From: Myxococcales bacterium
GTDB taxonomy: Bacteria; Myxococcota_A; Bradymonadia; UBA7976; UBA1532
DNA length: 64,000 bases
Assembly: GCA_020633465.1 (NCBI GenBank)
Contig: JACKDN010000003.1
Span: 1-64,000 of the forward strand
Reading direction: 5' to 3'
Shown here in pieces: positions 43,059 to 51,866 of the stretch. The notes below the pieces were generated by a model. That model saw nothing but the letters and a program-made list of their open reading frames with translations. It searched no databases and had not been told where the DNA came from. A program made the position numbers and the translations under genes. The stretch's first letter is position 1. Every line of letters begins with the position of its first letter.

Positions 43059-43863
43059 CCGGCGCGCGCAGGGCGGCCGTCGTCGCGGCCTCGGCGCGAG
43101 CCACCGCGCGGATGGCGTGCTTCATGCGGAAGGGGGTGATGCGCGTCGGGGTGGTCTCGACGACGTGCACCTCGACGCCGCGGGCGCGCAGCAGCTCGAC
43201 CTGATGCCGCCAGCCGTCGTCCCGCGCCACGTCCAGCGCGCGATCCAGCAGGCCCATCGGCGTCCGCGGCAGCGGCCGGCTCAGCCCGTGGCTGGGCAGC
43301 AGGTGCGCGACGACGACGTCGACCTCCACCGCCTCGGCCAGCGCGCGCAGGGGGATCTTGTCGACGATGCCGCCGTCCGCGTGGAGCCCGCCGTGGCGCG
43401 GCACCGGCCGGAACAGCACCGGCAGCGCGCAGCTGGCCAGCACGGCCGGCACCAGCGGGCCGGTGGTGTCGACGTGGCGCACGCCCCGGGTGAGATCGGT
43501 CGCGACGGTCACCAGCGGCGTCTCGCAGGACTCGAAGTCGGCCACCGGCAGGTGCGCGTCGAGGATGCCCGCGAAGCGCTGCCCCCGCAGCAGCCCCATC
43601 GGGCGCGTCGTGGGCAGGGCGGGATCCCAGAAGTCGGCGCGCCGCAGCGTGGGCAGCAGGTCGGCCAGGACGTCGAGGGCGCCCGCCGCCGCGAAGGCCG
43701 CCGTCAGCGCCCCCGCCGAGCTGCCCGAGTAACCCACCGGGCGCACGCCGGCGCTGCGCAGGGCGCGCACGAAGCCGGTGTGCGCGTAGAAGCCGAAGAA
43801 GGCGCTCGACAGGGCCACGCCCACGCGCCGCCCGCGCAGGCGGTCGGCCAGCGTGGGCGTCAC
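43045..43863 (-). CDS. Patatin-like phospholipase, degenerate oxyanion motif
   Basis: 272 residues from a GTG at 43863 that overlaps the upstream stop (GTGA). The nucleophile elbow is GYSGSSAGAL (G-S-S-A-G, about 55-59) and the dyad partner is in HADGGIVDK. The usual oxyanion-hole G-G-G-x-R/K-G is replaced by ALSSAFFGFYAHTGF, a variant subgroup. No signal peptide is seen. The product is probably an acyl hydrolase acting on membrane lipids; activity with the altered loop is uncertain. It is cotranscribed with the VKOR-DsbA fusion gene. Confidence 0.82.
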   Translation of the reverse strand: MTPTLADRLRGRRVGVALSSAFFGFYAHTGFVRALRSAGVRPVGYSGSSAGALTAAFAAAGALDVLADLLPTLRRADFWDPALPTTRPMGLLRGQRFAGILDAHLPVADFESCETPLVTVATDLTRGVRHVDTTGPLVPAVLASCALPVLFRPVPRHGGLHADGGIVDKIPLRALAEAVEVDVVVAHLLPSHGLSRPLPRTPMGLLDRALDVARDDGWRHQVELLRARGVEVHVVETTPTRITPFRMKHAIRAVARAEAATTAALRAPVSNG

Positions 43864-45047
43864 GGCGCCTCGGCGGCCTTCGCGGCCTTCTTCTTCGCCT
43901 GCTCGGCGGCCAGCCGAACGATGCCCTGCAGCTTGTCGGGATCCCGCGCGCCCTCGTGGAACCAGCCGTTGACGAAGAACGTCGGCGTGCCGCGCACCCC
44001 CATCTTCGCGCCCTCGGCGATGTCGTCCTTCACCCGCTGCAGCGCCGCCGGGTCGTCCAGGCAGGCCCGGAACCCCTCGACGTCCACCCCGATCTGCGCG
44101 GCGAACTCGAGGTAGGCCTCGCGGCTCAGCTTGCGCGCGTTGGCGAACAGCAGGTCGTGCATCGGCCACAGCTTGCCCTGCCGCTCGGCGCACACCGCCG
44201 CCACCGCGGCGTTACAGGCCTCTTTGTGCAGCGGCCCGGCCATCGTGTCGTTGCACGACGTGTCCATGGGGAAGTGCTTGAAGTGGATGCGCAGAAGCTC
44301 GGGCTCGCGCTCGGCCACCTCGTGCAGCGCGTCCGTCAGCCGCTTGCAGTACGGGCACTCGAAGTCGCTGTACTCCACCAGCACCACCGGCGCGTCCGCC
44401 GGCCCCTTGCCGGCCGTGCCCGAGGTGTCGATGTCGTGATGCGACGGCGGCGGCCGGTCGGCGCGGTGCTGCGCCAGGCGCTGGGCGAACTCGGCGTGCG
44501 TCCGGGCGTACATGCCCTGCGCCACGAGCACCGCCACCACCATCCCCGCGACCGTGATCCACGTCGCGTTCTTGGTCAAGAGCCCCGGCGCGGCCTTCAG
44601 CGCCGCCTTCGGCCCCTCCGGCAGCACCCTCCAGGCCGTGACGAACAGCCCGATGTTCACGACGTACAGCACGGCGCAGAAGGGGCACAGCTTGCCCAGA
44701 TCGACCAGGCTGACGACGGCGAGGAAGACCGAGTACAGCACGCTCAGCAGCGTGCCGACGAAGAGCACCTCGCGCGCGCCCTTCACCTTGTCGCCGCCGA
44801 AGCGGATCAGCCCGGCGAGCAGCAGCACCACCGCGTACCAGGCGAGGCCGAGCGAGGCGATGGGCAGGCTGCCGATGGTGGCGTAGACGCTCTGGGCGGC
44901 GTCGGCGCACGAGAAGCCCTCGAAGGCGCCGCACAGCCCGGTGTCGCCCCCGCCCAGCTTGACCTTGGCGTGCGTCTCCACCAGCTCTTGCGAGGCGAAG
45001 ATCCCAGCGGCGGCCAACGCCGACAGTACGTAGAAACCCAGGCGCAC
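43860..45047 (-). CDS. VKOR-DsbA fusion: disulphide-generating membrane oxidoreductase
   Basis: 395 residues. The N-terminal VKOR domain has four to five spans, the loop pair Cys39 and Cys47 (LCGAFEGFSC) and the quinone-site CPFC (about 120-123). A fifth hydrophobic segment (about 165-185) leads to a periplasmic thioredoxin/DsbA domain with active site ECPYCKRL (about 231-234) and cis-Pro loop VRGTPTFFVNG. The fusion couples oxidation of secreted proteins to quinone reduction. It suits this genome's many Cys-rich exported proteins. The C-terminus is Lys/Ala-rich. Confidence 0.93.
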   Translation of the reverse strand: MRLGFYVLSALAAAGIFASQELVETHAKVKLGGGDTGLCGAFEGFSCADAAQSVYATIGSLPIASLGLAWYAVVLLLAGLIRFGGDKVKGAREVLFVGTLLSVLYSVFLAVVSLVDLGKLCPFCAVLYVVNIGLFVTAWRVLPEGPKAALKAAPGLLTKNATWITVAGMVVAVLVAQGMYARTHAEFAQRLAQHRADRPPPSHHDIDTSGTAGKGPADAPVVLVEYSDFECPYCKRLTDALHEVAEREPELLRIHFKHFPMDTSCNDTMAGPLHKEACNAAVAAVCAERQGKLWPMHDLLFANARKLSREAYLEFAAQIGVDVEGFRACLDDPAALQRVKDDIAEGAKMGVRGTPTFFVNGWFHEGARDPDKLQGIVRLAAEQAKKKAAKAAEAP

Positions 45048-45079
45048 GGAGCCCTCACCACGTCGACTGCGGACCGCCC

Positions 45080-45108
45080 CTTTTATCGAGTGAGGGCGCG
45101 GGGTTCAA
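45080..45108 (-). promoter_or_regulatory. Promoter of the VKOR-DsbA / patatin operon
   Basis: Minus strand TTGAAC (45108-45103), a 17-base spacer and TAAAAG (45085-45080). The predicted start is near 45073, about 26 bases before the ATG at 45047, whose ribosome site GTGAGGG is weak. Confidence 0.5.
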
Positions 45109-45127
45109 CCTCGACCGGGCGCCCCGC

Positions 45128-45466
45128 TCATTCGATCGGTGGCTTGAGTCCCACCACCCGGCCCAGGGGCACGGTGAACGCGATGCCGGTGCCGGGCTGG
45201 CTGAGCGGGCCGGCGATGCGATCGATCAGGTCGACGCAGGCGCGGGCCGCGGTCGCCTCCATCACACTGACGACGACGTGACTGTCGCTGGCCGAGCCCG
45301 GGAACAGACCCCGCATGCCCGCGAAGATGGGCACCTCGCTGCCGAGGATCTGTCCCATGCCCCGTCCCTCGACGACGGTGGCGCCGGTCACCCCCTGCTC
45401 GACGAGGGCCAGCAGCACCTCCTCGACCTTGCGGTAGTCCTTCAGGATGCAGACCAACATCACCAT
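45128..45466 (-). CDS. PII-like signalling protein
   Basis: 112 residues from the ATG at 45466 (MVMLVCILKDYRKVEEVLLA). The ferredoxin-like beta-alpha-beta start, LVEQGVTGATVVEGRGMGQI and the later EATAARACVDLIDRIAG helix fit the PII/CutA superfamily. The region equivalent to the T-loop is short (GMGQILGSEVPIFAGMRGLF) and lacks the uridylylated Tyr context, so it is not GlnB/GlnK. Binding partner and ligand are unknown. It diverges from a Ser/Thr kinase gene over 192 bases. Confidence 0.7.
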   Translation of the reverse strand: MVMLVCILKDYRKVEEVLLALVEQGVTGATVVEGRGMGQILGSEVPIFAGMRGLFPGSASDSHVVVSVMEATAARACVDLIDRIAGPLSQPGTGIAFTVPLGRVVGLKPPIE

Positions 45467-45473
45467 CGGCCCA

Positions 45474-45502
45474 GAGTCCGGCCCGGCGCCCCGCCTTGTC
45501 AA
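45474..45502 (-). promoter_or_regulatory. Candidate promoter of the PII-like gene
   Basis: Minus strand perfect -35 TTGACA (45502-45497), a 17-base spacer and a poor -10 GGACTC (45479-45474), seven bases before the ATG. If used, the mRNA is leaderless. Confidence 0.3.
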
Positions 45503-45532
45503 CCGCGGCGGCCCGCGGCCGACGCCGTCTTC

Positions 45533-45561
45533 TTGCGCGCCCGCGGGGGAGCATCTATAGT
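45533..45561 (+). promoter_or_regulatory. Promoter of the zinc-ribbon Ser/Thr kinase
   Basis: TTGCGC (45533-45538), a 17-base spacer and TATAGT (45556-45561). The leader of about 90 bases contains a T-rich stretch and a 6-bp hairpin TCGTGG-CTTG-CCACGA (45601-45616) of unknown purpose. Confidence 0.5.
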
Positions 45562-45658
45562 CATCGGGTGCCCGCGCGGCACCATTTTTCCCTTTGGTTT
45601 TCGTGGCTTGCCACGATACGCGGCAGGCCGGACGCGGCGGCCGCGAGGCGGCGTGACG

Positions 45659-47410
45659 ATGGACTGTCCGCAGTGCGGACACGTGAACACGGCGGAGGCG
45701 CGCTTCTGCGCCCGCTGCGGGGCCGGCCTCGAGATCCACATCTCCGAGGACCGATCCGCGTACAACACGCCCGTCGCGCCCGGCACCATCTTCGAAGGCA
45801 AGTACCAGGTGCTCGAGGAGATCGGGCGGGGCGGCATGGGCGTCGTCTACCGCGGGCACGACCTCTCCCTCGACCGGCTCGTCGCCATCAAGGTGCTGCC
45901 CGAGCAGTTCAACACCGACGACGAGGTCATCGCCCGGTTCAAGCGCGAGGCCCGCGCGATGGCGGCCCTGGACCACCCCAACGTGGTGCCGGTCTACGCC
46001 ATCGGCCAGCAGCGCATGTTCCACTACTTCGTGATGAAGTTCCTCGAGGGCGCGACGGTGGCCGAGCTGCTCGAGCGCAAGCGCAAGACCGACGATCCCC
46101 AGTTCCGGCCGGAGCGCGTGCGCCGCACGGTGATGCAGGTGTGTCTGGGCCTGGGCCACGCGCACAAGCGCGGCCTCATCCACCGCGACATCAAGCCCGG
46201 CAACATCATGCTGTCGCCCGACGGGCACGTCACCATCATGGACTTCGGCATCGTGAAGGAGGCCACCGGCGGCGAGGCGCTCACCCGCACCGGCCTGGTG
46301 TTCGGCACGCCGGAGTACATGGCGCCCGAGCAGGCGCAGGGGCAGACGGCGCCCAGCCCGCAGACCGACCTGTACTCCCTGGGCGTCGTGGCCTACGAGA
46401 TGCTGAGCGGCGTCCCCCCGTTCAAGGGCGACACCCCCTTCTCGGTGGTGCTGAAGCACATCAAGTCGCCGCCGGCGCCGCTGGTCGAGGAGCTGCCCGA
46501 GGTCAGCCTCGATCTGCAGGACGTCGTCTTCCGCGCGCTCGAGAAGAAGCCCTCGGATCGCTGGCCCTCGGCGCAGGCGATGCACGACGCGCTCGCCGAC
46601 ATCGACTTCAACCGGCCGAGCGCGGTGCGCACGCGCACCAGCGTGGTCAGCCTGCCGCCGCCGAAGGTGGACGACGTGCCGCTCGAGCCGCCGCGCCCCT
46701 CGGCCCCCAGCCGGCCGCTGCCGCCGCCGCCGCCCCCGTCGCGACCGCCGCCCCCGCCGCTCCCCAGCGTCGGTGAGATCAACGCCGAGCCGCCGCCGGG
46801 CAACATCCCGGCCCGCGCGCCGGTCGAGGCCCCCAAGCCGCCGCCCGCGCCCGCCGCCCGGCCGGTGCGCGTGGCCGCCGCGCCGCGCAACGCCCCGGTG
46901 GCGCCCCCGCGCGACACCAGCCCGGCGATGGTGGACGACCGGCCCGGCCACTACCGCCAGATGCTGACCGCGCGCGACCGCAAGCAGCACGAGAAGACGC
47001 GGCGCCGCACCCGGGTGCTGGGGGTGGCGGTGGGCGTGGTCTTCCTCGTCGGCATCGCGCTGATCGTCTTCTCGCTGACCCGCAGCGACGCCGCGCAGGA
47101 GCCCCCCGCCCCCGCCGCGGACGCCGCCCTCGCGGTGGCCGAAGAGGTCGAGGGCGACGTGGGCGCCGCGCCCGCGGTGCCCGACGGCCCGGTCAGCCGC
47201 AACCTGGTCACCGAGCCGCCGGGCGCGCAGGTCTTCGAGATCGGCCGCGCCGTCCCGTCGGGCCGCACGCCCCTGCTGGTGCACGGCCCGCGCGGCAGCC
47301 AGCGCGACTTCGTCCTGAAGGCCGAGGGCTTCAGCGACAAGCGGGTCAGCGTCGGCTTCTCGACCGGCGCCGATCTCAGCATCCGCCTCGATCCCCTCCC
47401 CGCGCCCTGA
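45659..47410 (+). CDS. Membrane Ser/Thr protein kinase with zinc ribbon and PEGA domain
   Basis: 583 residues from the ATG at 45659 (a GTG two codons upstream is possible). A zinc ribbon (Cys3, 6, 17, 20: CPQCGHVNTAEARFCARCG) precedes a complete Hanks-type kinase domain (about 45-310): GRGGMGVVY, VAIKVL, HRDIKPGN (about 176), DFGIVKE (about 195), FGTPEYMAPEQ. A Pro-rich linker (about 335-430) leads to one span (VLGVAVGVVFLVGIALIVFS, about 455-475) and a periplasmic PEGA domain (about 515-575). This is a typical myxobacterial receptor kinase; targets could include FHA proteins such as the GGDEF protein in this window. Confidence 0.93.
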   Translation: MDCPQCGHVNTAEARFCARCGAGLEIHISEDRSAYNTPVAPGTIFEGKYQVLEEIGRGGMGVVYRGHDLSLDRLVAIKVLPEQFNTDDEVIARFKREARAMAALDHPNVVPVYAIGQQRMFHYFVMKFLEGATVAELLERKRKTDDPQFRPERVRRTVMQVCLGLGHAHKRGLIHRDIKPGNIMLSPDGHVTIMDFGIVKEATGGEALTRTGLVFGTPEYMAPEQAQGQTAPSPQTDLYSLGVVAYEMLSGVPPFKGDTPFSVVLKHIKSPPAPLVEELPEVSLDLQDVVFRALEKKPSDRWPSAQAMHDALADIDFNRPSAVRTRTSVVSLPPPKVDDVPLEPPRPSAPSRPLPPPPPPSRPPPPPLPSVGEINAEPPPGNIPARAPVEAPKPPPAPAARPVRVAAAPRNAPVAPPRDTSPAMVDDRPGHYRQMLTARDRKQHEKTRRRTRVLGVAVGVVFLVGIALIVFSLTRSDAAQEPPAPAADAALAVAEEVEGDVGAAPAVPDGPVSRNLVTEPPGAQVFEIGRAVPSGRTPLLVHGPRGSQRDFVLKAEGFSDKRVSVGFSTGADLSIRLDPLPAP

Positions 47411-47419
47411 CCCTCGACG

Positions 47420-49216
47420 TCAATCCGGCCGCACCCAGCGCGCGTAGACCCCGTCGATGTCGGCCCCGTCGCTCACCGGATCGGCCGGATAGGGCCGCCC
47501 GGTGTCGGGGTTGACGCGCGCGGTCGCCGAGGTCAGCCGCAGGTAGCGGAAGCCCTCGCGCCGGATGCGCGCGGCGACGGCGTCGGCCTCGGGCAGCGCC
47601 GCCAGGTCGAAGGGATCGCCCCCCGCGCCGGGCGCGAACGCGTCGGCCGGCCCGCGGTCGACGTTCAGGCCCACCGGCCGCAGCCCCGCGAAGCCCACCC
47701 AGGCCGTCGGATCGTCCACGTAGACCGTCTCGTCGGCGGCGCGGTAGTCGTGCGGGAAGGCCACCCAGGCCTCGCCGTCGGGCGACACCTCGACGATCAG
47801 CGGATCCATGAACCAGCCGCCGCGGTGGCGAAAGCCGTTCTCGAAGACGACGAAGTCGACGCCCGGCCCGTCGGTCACCCAGCCCGCCGACCAGGTGACC
47901 ACGAGGTGATCGTCCTCGCCGGGCACGTCGCCCAGGCTGAAGACGTCGGTGCTGCCGCCGCGCTCGCCGGCGCCGCGCACGCCGTTGACCGCCCGGTGGG
48001 GATCGCGGAAGGGGCCGTCCCCCGCGCCGGGCGCCTCGACCACGACGTCGGCCAGGACGCCGCGCGCCTCGCCCCCCGCCGCCGCTCCGTCGGCCTCGGC
48101 CGGCGGGCCCACCCGATGCTTCAGCGCGCCGGTCGGCACCGCGAGCAGCGACACGGCGTCGGCGGCCCACTCGGTGACCGCCAGCGTCGCGCCGTCGGGG
48201 CTCAACGCGGCGTGCCAGGGGTTGCTGCCCACCGGCAGATCCCAGCGCGCCCGGCGCGCCCCGGTCGCGCGCTCGTAGGCGACCACCGTGTTGTCGCCCG
48301 AGTGCACCACCCACAGCTGATCGTCGACGGCCAGCAGATCGTTGGGCACCGGCCCCAGCGGCGTCACCGCCGACGTGGGGGGCGGCAGCCCGCAGTCCGG
48401 CGCGGCCCGATCGAGCCCGGTGAGATCGACCGCGCGGATCTCCCCCGCCAGCGCCAGGACCACGTACAGCGTGTCGCCGACCACCACCGGGGACTGCGCG
48501 CCCTCGAGATCGCGGCCCCGCCCCAGATCGAGGCGACACGGCCAGGCCTCACCGTCCGGGTCGACCACGTGCAGCGCGTCCGTGTTGAAGTCGACCACCA
48601 GGAAGCGGCCCCCGTGGGTGGTCACCGCGCCCAGCCCGAGGCGGCGGGCCGCGCCCAGCTCGACCGGATCGTCGACCCCCCGAACCCAGCCGCGCGCCGG
48701 ATCGAGCAGCAGCGCCGCGTTGGCCAGCGCGGTGGTCACGAGGCCGCGATCGCCCACGAAGGCCAGGTCGATCGGCGCGCCCAGCCGGCCGCCCTCGGCG
48801 GGCGGCACCACCCAGCTGTCGGTCGGGGTCAGGGCGCGCTCCAGGTCGGCCGGCGTCCAGCGGTCGACGCTGCCCGCCTCGAGCGCCACCGGCGTCTCGG
48901 CGGCCGCGTCGACGCGGCCGGTGTTGACCACGAACAGATCGCCGCGGTGCACCACCAGCGCCTGCGGGTTCGGGCGGCTGGTGGGCACCGTGCGCAGGAC
49001 CGCGCCCGTTGCGGGATCGAGCACCGTCAACGTACCGTCCGCCCACCCGTCGCCGGTGTAGGCGCTGTTGGCCACGACGAGGTGGTCGCCCAGCCAGGCG
49101 ACGGCCTGCGGGGCGCGGAAGGGGCTCTTCGACGCGGGCGAGGGGGTGTCCTCGGGGGCGTCGAGGCAGCCGGTCAAGGCGACGAGCGCGAGCAGCGGTG
49201 AGACGATCGATCGCAT
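47420..49216 (-). CDS. Beta-propeller surface lipoprotein, candidate corrinoid-locus accessory protein
   Basis: 598 residues with a lipoprotein signal (MRSIVSPLLALVALTGC, Cys17). Residues about 35-360 are YncE-like beta-propeller blades: PQAVAWLGDHLVVANSAYTG, NPQALVVHRGDLFVVNTGRV, GSNPWHAALSPDGATLAVTE. Residues about 385-598 form a second conserved domain with FVVFENGFRHRGGWFMDPLI and VSPDGEAWVAFPHDY, which I have seen in cell-surface proteins near TonB receptors. It diverges from the TonB-dependent receptor and their 5' ends overlap by about 19 bases. A role capturing or handing over cobalamin is inference from context only. Confidence 0.78.
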   Translation of the reverse strand: MRSIVSPLLALVALTGCLDAPEDTPSPASKSPFRAPQAVAWLGDHLVVANSAYTGDGWADGTLTVLDPATGAVLRTVPTSRPNPQALVVHRGDLFVVNTGRVDAAAETPVALEAGSVDRWTPADLERALTPTDSWVVPPAEGGRLGAPIDLAFVGDRGLVTTALANAALLLDPARGWVRGVDDPVELGAARRLGLGAVTTHGGRFLVVDFNTDALHVVDPDGEAWPCRLDLGRGRDLEGAQSPVVVGDTLYVVLALAGEIRAVDLTGLDRAAPDCGLPPPTSAVTPLGPVPNDLLAVDDQLWVVHSGDNTVVAYERATGARRARWDLPVGSNPWHAALSPDGATLAVTEWAADAVSLLAVPTGALKHRVGPPAEADGAAAGGEARGVLADVVVEAPGAGDGPFRDPHRAVNGVRGAGERGGSTDVFSLGDVPGEDDHLVVTWSAGWVTDGPGVDFVVFENGFRHRGGWFMDPLIVEVSPDGEAWVAFPHDYRAADETVYVDDPTAWVGFAGLRPVGLNVDRGPADAFAPGAGGDPFDLAALPEADAVAARIRREGFRYLRLTSATARVNPDTGRPYPADPVSDGADIDGVYARWVRPD

Positions 49217-51084
49217 GGCTATCCGGCGGGGCAGGTCGCGGCGCGACGGTGGCGGTGTGTCTGGTGTGGGCGTGGGGCGCGGCGGCGCAGACGCCCCTGG
49301 TGGTGGTCGGCCACCCCGAGGCGGACAGCGACGCGCGCGCCCCCTCGGCGGCGGCGCAGATCCTCGCGGTGGACGAGGCGGCGGGCGCGGCCGACCTGGG
49401 GGATCTGCTCGACGCGGCCAGCGGGGTCGAGGTGCGGCGCACCGGCGGCGAGGGGCGCGCGCAGGCGGTGCAGCTGCGCGGCGCCGGCGCGCATCAGGTG
49501 GCGGTCTTCCTCGACGGCGTGCCGCTGCAGGGCGGGCGCGGCGGCGGGCTCGACCTCGCCGCCGTGCCGCTCGCCTGGCTGGACGAGGTCACCGTGGTGC
49601 GCGGCGCGGCGGCCGCCATCGACGGCAGCGGCGCCCAGGGCGGGGTGTTGCGGTTGCGGCTGCGGCGCGCCGGCTTCGGTGATCAGGGGCGGGCGCGCCT
49701 GCGCCTGGGCGCGGGCGAGCTGGTCGGTGTAGACGGCGGCTGGGCGCATGGCGACGCGGACGCGGGGCTGGTCGTGCTGGCCACCGCGCAGCAGGCCGAG
49801 GGCGACTTCCCGTACCGCGACGCGCGCGGCGACCTGCGCACGCGGCGCAACGCCGCGCACCGCCAAGGCGGCCTGCTGCTGCACGGCCGCCTGCGGGCGG
49901 GCGGCGGCGAGCTGAGCGCCCTGCTCGAGGGCTTCGCCAACGCGCGCGGCGAGCCCGGGCCCGAGCAGTTCGAGGATCTCGACGCCGAGAGCGCCGCGCA
50001 GCGCGGCCAGGCCGCGGCGCGCTGGGTCGCCGAGCTGGACGACGGTCGGTGGGCGGTCGAGGCGCTGGCCTTCGGGCGCGTGCAGGGCTGGCAGTTCGAC
50101 GATCCGTCCCCCGCCGACGCCACGGCCGCGACGGCGGTGCGGCAGGTCGACCAGCTGCAAGGGGCGCGCGCGCAGGGAAGTTGGCGCCCGGAGGGCCACG
50201 CGCTGACCGTGGCCCTCGACGGGCGCCGCGACGCGGCCACCACCCGCGCCGAGGACGCGCCCGACCGCGACGAGGCGCGGCTGGCCGGCGCCCTCACCGC
50301 CGTCGAGGCCTGGACGCCGCACGCGAAGGTGACGCTGATCGGCGCGCTGCGCCTCGACGCCGCGCAGGGTCGCGATCCGCTGCCGGTGCCCGCCGCGGGC
50401 GTCGTCTTCCGCCCGCACCGGAAGTTGACCCTGCGCGCCAACGTCGGCCGCGCCTTCCGCGATCCCAGCTTCGACGAGCTGTACTTCGTCGGCCCCGGCG
50501 TGCGCGGCGATCCCGATCTGCGGCCCGAAGACGGCTGGGCGGTGGACGGCGCGATCCAGCTGCACCCCAACCGGCGGCTGCTGATCGAGCTGGCCGCGTT
50601 CCACCAGCGCTACGACCGGCTGATCCTGTTCGTGCCGATCAACGCGTTCCAGGTGCGCGCCACCGACGATCGCGGCGCCACCCTCACCGGCGTCGAGGCC
50701 CGCGTCGAGCTGCGGCTGAACCGCCTCACCGCCGTCGCCGGCTACGACCACCTGCGCCACGCCTTCGCCCACGCGCCGCACGCCCCGCTGCCCTACCGCC
50801 CGCGCCACGCCGGCTTCGGCGCGCTGGCCCTGCACCTGCGCCGCGCCACGCTGCACACCACCGTGCGCGCCCGGGGCGAAGTGCACAGCGACGTCTTCGG
50901 CCAGCGCACCCTGCCCGCCTACACGACCTGGGACGTGGGCGCCGAGGGCGACCTGGGCCACGGCTTCGCCGCCGGCCTCACCGCGCGCAACGTACTCGAC
51001 GCCCGCGCGCTCGACGCGGTGCAGCAGCCGCTGCCCGGCCGCACGCTGCTGTTCGAGCTGCGCTGGTCGACCGGCGGTCTCTGA
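49198..51084 (+). CDS. TonB-dependent outer-membrane receptor, probably for corrinoids (BtuB-like)
   Basis: 628 residues from a GTG at 49198; later GTG codons (49249, 49255) are alternatives, and a signal peptide TVAVCLVWAWGAAAQ is present in all cases. The plug domain is clear: DLGDLLDAASGVEVRRTGG, AVQLRGAGAHQVAVFLDGVP, EVTVVRGAAAAIDGSGAQGG. The barrel has NVGRAFRDPSFDELYF and PEDGWAVDGAIQLHP, the C-terminal receptor motifs. The barrel is short (about 480 residues), fitting BtuB-type rather than large siderophore receptors. It faces btuFCD. No cobalamin riboswitch was found upstream, and there is almost no intergenic space on that side. Confidence 0.85.
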   Translation: MRRSIAWLSGGAGRGATVAVCLVWAWGAAAQTPLVVVGHPEADSDARAPSAAAQILAVDEAAGAADLGDLLDAASGVEVRRTGGEGRAQAVQLRGAGAHQVAVFLDGVPLQGGRGGGLDLAAVPLAWLDEVTVVRGAAAAIDGSGAQGGVLRLRLRRAGFGDQGRARLRLGAGELVGVDGGWAHGDADAGLVVLATAQQAEGDFPYRDARGDLRTRRNAAHRQGGLLLHGRLRAGGGELSALLEGFANARGEPGPEQFEDLDAESAAQRGQAAARWVAELDDGRWAVEALAFGRVQGWQFDDPSPADATAATAVRQVDQLQGARAQGSWRPEGHALTVALDGRRDAATTRAEDAPDRDEARLAGALTAVEAWTPHAKVTLIGALRLDAAQGRDPLPVPAAGVVFRPHRKLTLRANVGRAFRDPSFDELYFVGPGVRGDPDLRPEDGWAVDGAIQLHPNRRLLIELAAFHQRYDRLILFVPINAFQVRATDDRGATLTGVEARVELRLNRLTAVAGYDHLRHAFAHAPHAPLPYRPRHAGFGALALHLRRATLHTTVRARGEVHSDVFGQRTLPAYTTWDVGAEGDLGHGFAAGLTARNVLDARALDAVQQPLPGRTLLFELRWSTGGL

Positions 51085-51095
51085 CGCCGGGCGCA

Positions 51096-51866
51096 TCATC
51101 GTGGCCCCTCGCGCCGGGCCAGGATCTGCGGCGCGCCGTGCGTCGGGTGCGCCACCACGTCCACCGCCGCGCCGTAATGCGTCGCCAGCGCCTCGGCGGT
51201 CAGCACCTCGGTGGGCGCCCCGTCGGCCACGACCCGCCCGCCGGCCATCAGCACCAGGCGATCGCAGTACAGCGCGGCCAGGTTCAGGTCGTGCAGCACG
51301 CACACCACGGTGAGGCCCGCGCGGTGGCGCGCCGCCAGCAGGTCGAGCAGGCGTTGCCGGTGCGCCAGGTCCAGGTGCGCCGTCGGCTCGTCGAGCAGCA
51401 TCACCTCGGGGGTCTGCGCCAAGGCGCGGGCGAAGAGCACGCGCTGCCGCTCGCCGCCCGACAGCGCCTGCACCGGGCGGTCGCGCAGGGCCTCGAGGTC
51501 GGCCGCCGCCAGGGCCTCGGCCACCGCCGCCGCGTCGACCGGGCGCCACGCGCCGAACCGGCTGCGGTGCGGGTGACGCCCCAGCGCGACGGCCTCGGCC
51601 ACGGTGAAGTCGTCGGCCAGCCCGCCCGCCTGCGGCACGAGCGCCATCACCTGCGCCACCGCGCGCCGCGGGCGCCCGGCCAGCGGCGCACCCTTCAACG
51701 TCACCGCGCCCGCCGTCGGCCGCAGCACGCCGGCCAGCAGGCGCAGCAGGGTCGACTTGCCCGCCCCGTTGGGGCCGACGACGCCGACGAACGCGCCGGC
51801 CGGCACGCGCAGGCTCAGCCCCGGCGCGACGCCGTAGGGGGCGGCGAGGGCGTCAGCGACCAGCAC
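51096..51866 (-). CDS. btuD: ABC transporter ATPase for corrinoid uptake (BtuD-like)
   Basis: 256 residues, GTG start at 51866. Walker A GPNGAGKST (31-39), Q-loop VPQAG, signature LSGGERQRV (about 135), Walker B VMLLDEP (about 156) and the H-loop VLHDLNLA are all intact. It powers the BtuC permease. Its start overlaps the end of btuC by 14 bases. The family also includes siderophore and haem importers; the B12 call rests on the locus. Confidence 0.88.
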   Translation of the reverse strand: MLVADALAAPYGVAPGLSLRVPAGAFVGVVGPNGAGKSTLLRLLAGVLRPTAGAVTLKGAPLAGRPRRAVAQVMALVPQAGGLADDFTVAEAVALGRHPHRSRFGAWRPVDAAAVAEALAAADLEALRDRPVQALSGGERQRVLFARALAQTPEVMLLDEPTAHLDLAHRQRLLDLLAARHRAGLTVVCVLHDLNLAALYCDRLVLMAGGRVVADGAPTEVLTAEALATHYGAAVDVVAHPTHGAPQILARREGPR

